Shown here in pieces: positions 58,605 through 64,000 of a DNA stretch of 64,000 bases. Under the pieces are notes generated by a model, which worked only from the letters and a program-made list of their open reading frames with translations, did no database searches and was not told where the DNA came from. The DNA comes from Homarus americanus (Eukaryota; Arthropoda; Malacostraca; Decapoda; Nephropidae): assembly GCF_018991925.1 (NCBI RefSeq), contig NW_024725521.1:1178001-1242000 (forward strand), read 5' to 3'. Each line of letters starts with the position of its first letter. Position 1 is the stretch's first letter. A program made the translations under genes and the position numbers.

Positions 58605-58790
58605 GTTAATTGCTGTTGTCTTTGTTGTGCTGTAAATTGTTCTTGTCATTGTTGCTGTCTTTGTGCTGTTAATTGCTGTTGTCTTTGTTGTGCTGTAAAT
58701 TGTTCTTGTCATTGTTGCTGTCTTTGTGCTGTTAATTGCTGTTGTCTTTGTTGTGCTGTAAATTGTTCTTGTTATTGTCTTTGTTAGCGG
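58605..58790. repeat. 63-bp tandem repeat, about 3 units
   Basis: Units start at 58605, 58668 and 58731 with GTTAATTGCTGTTGTCTTTG. Next to it is a T-rich region, then a (CA)n run at about 58927-58966. Confidence 0.95.
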
Positions 58791-58923
58791 TGTTGCTCAT
58801 GGACTTGGTGATATTGTTTCTGGTTGTTTTTTCTTCTTTGGTTGTGCTTGTTTGTTTGTTATTGGTGTTTTTGTTCATTTTGTGTTTGTCCATTCTCGTT
58901 GTTGTTGTTTTTTGTTGTATCGG

Positions 58924-58967
<44 letters not shown>

Positions 58968-59069
58968 TATTTACCTTATGAAAGTGTCAAGGTCAAAGTT
59001 CAGCGTCAGATTAAGATGTAATTTTATTCCTCTACAAAAAGATAAACACCGGGTAGGATGTCAGAACAG

Positions 59070-59455
59070 GTCACCTAAGACACGGGTTCGAATCTTGGTA
59101 CCTGACTGAGTGGGTCACGTAAGACACGGGTTCGAATCTTGGCACCTGGCTGAGTGAGTCACCTAAGACACGGGTTCGAATCTTGGTACCTGGCTGAGTG
59201 GGTCACGTACGATACGGGTTCGAATCTTGGTACCTGACTGAGTGGGTCACCTAAGACACGGGTTCGAATCTTGGTACCTGGCTGAGTGGGTCACGTACGA
59301 TACGGGTTCGAATCTTGGTACCTGGCTGAGTGAGTCACCTAAGACACGGGTTCGAATCTTGGTACCTGGCTGAGTGGGTCACCTAAGACACAGGTTCGAA
59401 TCTTGGTACCTGACTGAGTGGGTCACCTAAGACACAGTTCGAATCTTGAGTACCT
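59070..59455 (+). repeat. 44-bp tandem array, each unit carrying a tRNA B-box
   Basis: About 8.7 units with GTCACCTAAGACACGGGTTC then GAATCTTGGTACCTGGCTGA. Starts at 59070, 59114 and 59158 confirm the 44-base period. GGGTTCGAATC fits the Pol III B-box consensus GGTTCGANTC, so a fragment of a tRNA or SINE has been tandemly amplified. Confidence 0.93.
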
Positions 59456-59604
59456 GGCCTGAGAAGTGTAGAGTCTAGAGTTCAGAAAATGTTATGAAAT
59501 TGGTGCCTTATTTAATGGGTTAATGGAAATTGAGGGGAGTAATTAGTATGATGGGGTGATGGCCTCTCTCTAGGTCTTATGGTTGCCTGTTTATTTCTCC
59601 CTCC

Positions 59605-59857
59605 TGTTCCATCCTCTTTAAATTAGATAAATTCCGATTCAGAAAGGATATGAAACGACACTGGTTTGGTAATAGAATTTAATGGATATGTGGAATGGGC
59701 CTGCGGTACTATAGTAGGATCAAGGGACGCTAAAGGGAGCTTCAAGACGAAGTTGGATAGGCTTTTATGGAAGTGCTGGGATGGGTGTGAAAGGGATCTG
59801 CCCTGCTGTGGGCCAGTCGGCCTCCTGCAGTATCCCTTTCTTATGTTCTTATGTTTT
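59605..59857 (+). mobile_element. CR1-like LINE 3' end, second subfamily
   Basis: Reads FKLDKFRFRKDMKRHWFGNR, then a stop and degraded sequence, matching the tail of the 52.5-kb LINE. It ends with TTCTTATGTTCTTATG, an exact octamer repeat as expected for a CR1-type terminus. The middle portion differs, so it belongs to a different subfamily from the 9.4-kb copy. Confidence 0.75.
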
Positions 59858-59859
59858 CC

Positions 59860-60370
59860 CCTCCTCCCCCTCTTCCTCCTACTTCCCTCCCTTTTCTCTT
59901 CCTTTCCTTCATATCCCTTCCTCTCCTATCTTCTTCATCCTCCTTTCCTCCTCCTGCTTACTACCTACTCTCCTGCTTTACCCCCCCCCCCACACACCGT
60001 CACCTGCCTAATCATCGTCACCTCCTTGGTGTCGCCAGGTGGGACGTGCCGGTACCTCCAGAGAGGGGATTCCCGCGACTATTTTCATCTTATCCTTCAG
60101 TAGATGTCCTGCAACACGGGAAGGACTTCTCAGCCAGTGGTGTAATGGCTGCGGTTCTTCCCAGTCATCTTATTGGTGGATATTTCTGTTTGCTCGTCAG
60201 TAGTTGATGTTCAAAGGAGAGTTTATTTACGTGCTTTACTACTGGCGCCGTGGCTCTGAATTCACCGAGTTTAGCTATTGGTAAAACTATGGTAAATCTT
60301 TTCATTCAAAGGACGGCTTACTGACTTGCTGGCCAATAGGAGCGGCGCTAAGCTGTTACATAACACCTTA
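59860..60370. other. Intron, pyrimidine-rich then mixed, no gene seen
   Basis: CT-rich to 59990 with a C-run. Around 60040 a CCAG|GTGGGA word occurs but no FHOD-like exon was found. Confidence 0.4.
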
Positions 60371-60374
60371 TTAG

Positions 60375-60690
60375 TTAGTGACATGCTACGAGTTCACTCC
60401 TGGTTGGATAGTACCTTTCTTTAGCCCTGACTTCCAGTTATACAACTCTATCATATCGCCCCTCACTCTACGTCTCTCGAGGGAGTGCACATTAAGATGC
60501 ATTAACCTGTCTCTGTACTCAAGGTTCCTAATGCCCGGGATTAGTCTTGTCATCCTCCTCTGTTTGCTTTCTAGTGATTCTGTATCCATTCTGTAGTATG
60601 GTGACCAAAACTGAACTGCATAATCCAAGTGAGGTCTCACAAGCCCAAGGTATAGTTTTAGAGTGACCTCGCTAGTCTTGTAGGGCCCAC
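60375..60690 (-). pseudogene. CR1/Jockey-type LINE fragment, thumb and C-terminal region
   Basis: The minus strand reads KTSEVTLKLYLGLVRPHLDY, AVQFWSPYYRMDTESLESKQ and RRMTRLIPGIRNLEYRDRLM, then RGDMIELYNWKSGLKKG. It is the same family as the 52.5-kb element but retains the ~45 codons missing there, while lacking the 3' terminus. Confidence 0.9.
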
Positions 60691-60691
60691 A

Positions 60692-61335
60692 AGCCTGGTG
60701 ATGATGCATCACACTGCGTACTGTGCTTAGACAGTGTGGCCAGCATGCACTAAACACCCCTCACTGCCCCAACTGGTAAAGGTTTGCTACCCATTAGCAT
60801 CTGAGTGTGCTAGAAATGATCCACCCATGAACCGTGGGACAGGACGAGCACTGTGCTGACACACTGCACCACTACTGAAGATTCTAAATAAAACAAAAAT
60901 TTTAAAACTGAACCTGTTGCTTCTTAGGTCAGTCCACACAGAGGACAGACTGTGATATATTATAAATATTATATACGTCGTCCGAGTGAATGTGTGACCC
61001 ACTAAAGCTGTTTTAAGTCGCAGCGTCACAGCACAACCATGCACACGACCTCACCATCTGGTGCTGTACGTAAATTTACCCCGTGGATCTAATCCTCCTT
61101 TCATATGCTAAACGTATTGCAGAGTCGAGGCGGAGTAACACGTAACTGGCAACAAGGCCCTGGCGGTGGCCACGAACTGAGTGGGGGGGGGCAGACATCG
61201 ACTAGTTTATTGTGCACCATACTGTATACTCATCCCGTGAGTGGTGGCTCAAAATGAATTACAGAGCAGAGATCACATATGTGTCGGGGTATTATGACGT
61301 TATAATTATGTTACCCAGCATTTTATTCTCTTTTT
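60692..61335. other. Intron, no gene seen
   Basis: No array, transposon end or coding frame recognised apart from a G-run near 61183. Confidence 0.45.
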
Positions 61336-61419
61336 TTTTTTACATAGGAGTTGACTTGTTTACACCTGCGTAAGGGGCATACTGCCAGCGTTGTTCACAT
61401 CTTCATGAGAGGCATTCAC

Positions 61420-61755
61420 GTACATTGTGTGTGTGTGTGTGTGTGTGTGTGTAGTAGTTGGGCATCCTCGCCTCGCAAGCGAGCGGACCCGAGTTCGATC
61501 CTCGGGCAGGGTGAAACTATGGGCAAGTTTCTTTACGCCATTTGCCTCTGTCTAACCCAGCAGTAATTGGGAACCTGGATGTTAATCGATTTCCTGATCG
61601 TATTCCGGGGTAATGGTTAGCCAGTGCAGTTGGCAAGTTGTCCGGTGGTTGTTGTGTTGGCGACAGCTTCTACACCTTAAATAAATTCACGCCTAGGAGG
61701 CTCTTGGGCCGGCCATCCTCGATCTCGAGGAGCTTCCATTATTATTATTAGTAGT
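61420..61755 (+). repeat. tRNA-derived SINE with (ATT)n tail
   Basis: After a (GT)n run (61423-61452) the head reads CCTCGCCTCGCAAGCGAGC, an intact anticodon-arm-like hairpin with loop CTCGCAA, followed by GAGTTCGATCCTCGG, a strong B box and T-arm. The 5' acceptor and D arm are truncated. The body runs to a 3' hairpin (CCTCGATCTCGAGG at about 61716-61729) and an (ATT)n tail. It resembles a tRNA-Ala-type head but is not a functional tRNA. Confidence 0.75.
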
Positions 61756-61759
61756 AGTT

Positions 61760-62530
61760 TATTTATCTACTAGATGCAAAAAATGGACAGTCTTAAAGTA
61801 TCACCTATCTTCCCGTCTGTGATAAAATGATGTATACAGGAGGGGGGTGGGGGGCAAGGAGTGGACGGGGGTGGGGGGCAAGGAGTGGAGGGGCACGTAA
61901 GGTGCTTCATGTGTTTACAACTTGGGGTGTTGAAAGAGCCTAAGCTCCGGGGATATATTTGGTGGCTATATAAGATTACATCTGGTTATATTTATAGGAT
62001 ATACTTTAATATTACGGTGATTGTGGAGGTTTTTGTAGCAGATGTATTTGGTGGGTGTATTAGGGTATATGTGGGTATAATATATGATGAATTTATAGAC
62101 CTTTTAGGTAAGTGGATTAGGTTATGTGCGGGTATATTTACAGACGTATATCTGTGTTGGATGTGGCAGATATGTTAAGTGGGTATATTAGGTTATATAA
62201 TATGGCCTTCAGTTTTAAGCATTAATACTTTTACACATTTACACTGCTGGGTTGAGAGAGGTATATCTTAGAGCTATCTTAGGCGGATATGTGGAGTTAT
62301 TTTTAGTATAATCATCTTTCAATTTTTTCTTGATTATTTATTTAGTGGAATTAAATATGATTATAATTTTTTTTTTAGTCACGAATGAGTTTAGTTTTAG
62401 ATGTTTGTTGAGATATGAAGAGACATTAGTATAAGCTGGTGGACATACAGCCTGACACGTGTGAAGGACATGGGGGGGGGGGAGGTGTCCTGGGTTCACT
62501 GATACCCGGACCTGACCCGGATCTGACCCT
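61760..62530. other. Intron, AT-rich, no gene seen
   Basis: Loosely repeated GGTATATTTGG/GGGTATA words at 61960-62200; otherwise unremarkable. Confidence 0.4.
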
Positions 62531-62534
62531 TACC

Positions 62535-62640
62535 TGGAAAGTAACCCTTATTAACCCTGACCTAATTTAGCCTACTGTTAACGTAATCTTAACTGTTCCT
62601 ACCTTAACCTCTCCCTGACCTAACCTAACCTAACCTACAC
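62535..62640 (-). repeat. Degenerate interstitial TTAGG-type block (C-rich on +)
   Basis: Ends with CCTAACCTAACCTAACCTA, preceded by CCTTATTAACCCTGACC variants. Confidence 0.7.
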
Positions 62641-62794
62641 TGATTCATCATAGTAATACTTCATAATGTCCACTGAAACGTTGACCCAGTATTTGGTGTT
62701 CCTGAAATGTGTAGGGCGTTTGTGTCCTGAAGTTACTGAAGGACTTGTTTTGTGTCCTGAAACCAACTAGGTCATTCCTCTTATCTTTATTAGC

Positions 62795-63465
62795 ATCGGA
62801 TTATTCCCTCCTCCTCCTCCTCTTATTCCTCATCCTTCTCCTGTTCCACCCCCTCCTAATACTCCTCCTCATTCTTCTCTTACTCCTTCTATTCCCTTTC
62901 CTTCTCCTTCCTCCCCTTCTGTTTCACTCCCTCCTGCTCTTTCTTCTCTTATTCCTTCTCTTCGTCCCCTTCTCTGTCTCCTCCTGTTTCACCCACTCCC
63001 CTTCCTCCTCTTCTTCCTTCTGTTCCACCCCTCCTACTCCCTCTCCTCCTCCTCCGTCTCATACTCCTACTCATCCTCCCCCTCCTCCTCCCCCTCATCC
63101 TCCCCCTCATCCTCCCCCTCCCCCTCCCCCTCCCCCTCCTACTCATCCTCCCCCTCCTCCTCATCCTCCACCTTCCTCCTACTCGTCCTCCTTATACAAT
63201 ATAAAGCTTTAGGAAGTCAATTGGCTTCTGAAATTACGAAGCCGTCGTGATGTTTACGAGGAGGAGTATTAGGAGTAGGAGGGGGAGGGAGGAGTAGGAG
63301 TAGGGGGAGGGAGGGAGGAGTAGGAGTAGGAGGGTGAGGGAGGAGTAGGAGGGGGAGTGAGAGGGGTATTAGGAGTAGGAGTGGGAGGGGGGAGTAGGAG
63401 TAGGAGGGGAAGGGGGATGAGTAAGGGGAGGAGGAGGAGTAGGAAGAACAGGTAGGAGGAGAGAG
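62795..63465. repeat. Polypyrimidine tract facing a polypurine tract
   Basis: Plus strand is CT-rich (CCTCCTCCTCC, CCCCCTCCTCC) from 62795 to 63190 and GA-rich (GGAGGAGTAGGAGTAGG) from 63258 to 63465, separated by about 70 ordinary bases. The two halves are complementary in composition and share CTCCTACTCCTCC/GGAGGAGTAGGAG words. Confidence 0.9.
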
Positions 63466-63559
63466 AGAGAATTACTATAAACAGATAGAGGTCCTTCCTG
63501 CATCCGGGAAGCCTCATCTGACACCTCGCGAAGCCTTAAAAGAGAACCTTTGAAACCCC

Positions 63560-63868
63560 TACCTGACCCAACCTGACCTTACCTAACCTTACTTGACCTT
63601 ACTTAACCTGACCTTACCTAACCTTAGCTTAACCTTACATTACCTAACCTTAGCTTAACCTTACATTACCTAACCTTACTTAACCTTACCTTACCTTACT
63701 TAACCTGACCTTACCTAACCTTAGCTTAACCTTACCTTACCTTACTTAACCTGACCTTACCTAACCTTACTTAACCTTACCTTACCTAACCTTAGCTTAA
63801 CCTTACCTTACCTTACTTAACCTGACCTTACCTAACCTTACTTAACCTTACCTAACCTAACCTTACCA
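63560..63868 (-). repeat. TTAGG-type block with higher-order structure (C-rich on +)
   Basis: CCTAACC, CTTACC and CTTAACC words assembled in a larger unit of about 45-50 bases (CTTAACCTGACCTTACCTAA, then CCTTAGCTTAACCTTAC) that recurs at least four times. Confidence 0.85.
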
Positions 63869-63890
63869 CAACTGCAAATCTCGGTGAATA

Positions 63891-64000
63891 TTATGGTCAT
63901 CACTGAACCACTACACTGATCGCCACACTCGCCACTACACTGACCGCCACACTCGCCACTACACTGATCGCCACACTCGCCACTACACTGATCGCCACAC
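63891..64000. repeat. 24-bp minisatellite running off the window
   Basis: The unit CCACTACACTGATCGCCACA plus CTCG is repeated at least four times and is still repeating at the last base. Confidence 0.93.

Noticed and set aside
61440..61515. Functional tRNA-Ala gene
   Set aside because: Anticodon and T arms are good but the acceptor stem and D arm are missing and a SINE body with an (ATT)n tail follows.

Overview
This looks like a window from a eukaryotic, most probably arthropod and perhaps decapod crustacean, nuclear genome. Genes are sparse and intron-split. The DNA is full of short tandem repeats, has many degenerate TTAGG-type blocks (TTAGG is the usual arthropod telomere unit), and carries worn fragments of CR1-like and RTE-like LINEs, mariner, hAT, Tc1/pogo-type MITEs and tRNA-derived SINEs. 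No bacterial-style operons, rRNA genes, intact tRNA genes or CRISPR arrays are visible. The taxon is inferred from this repeat style only.

Gene content is one plus-strand locus. A TATA-less Inr+DPE promoter (about 439-472) precedes a coding exon at 518-1264. After an intron of about 24.4 kb come five further exons: 25682-25859, 29329-33039, 33989-34096, 37690-37802 and 39132-39185. All five junctions join in frame at canonical GT/AG sites, giving 1,637 residues so far. The product is mostly disordered: a basic/coiled-coil head, a Gly/Ser/Tyr-rich part, Ser/Arg-rich repeats and nine Trp-centred WPSGSPE-like motifs. I cannot name it from its own sequence. About 10 kb downstream, 49167-49346 encodes the first 60 residues of an FHOD-family formin. 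It ends in the same phase (0) as the last upstream exon. The simplest reading is one Fhod locus with a distal long-isoform promoter and a proximal short-isoform promoter, both feeding exons beyond the right edge. Two tandem genes cannot be excluded.

Layout: 0.4-1.4 kb promoter and exon 1; 1.4-25.7 kb large intron with SINEs, hAT, MITEs, LINE pieces and minisatellites; 25.7-39.2 kb exons 2-6, with exon 5 sandwiched between two minisatellites that resemble its own splice sites; 39.2-49.1 kb polypyrimidine block, TTAGG-like blocks and nested LINE debris; 49.1-49.35 kb FHOD start exon; 49.35-64 kb intron with a CR1-like reverse transcriptase remnant, a 1.45-kb 21-bp VNTR, a 44-bp array carrying Pol III B-box-like sequence, and purine/pyrimidine tracts. 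Many long open frames in the last third are by-products of repeats with a period divisible by three, not genes.
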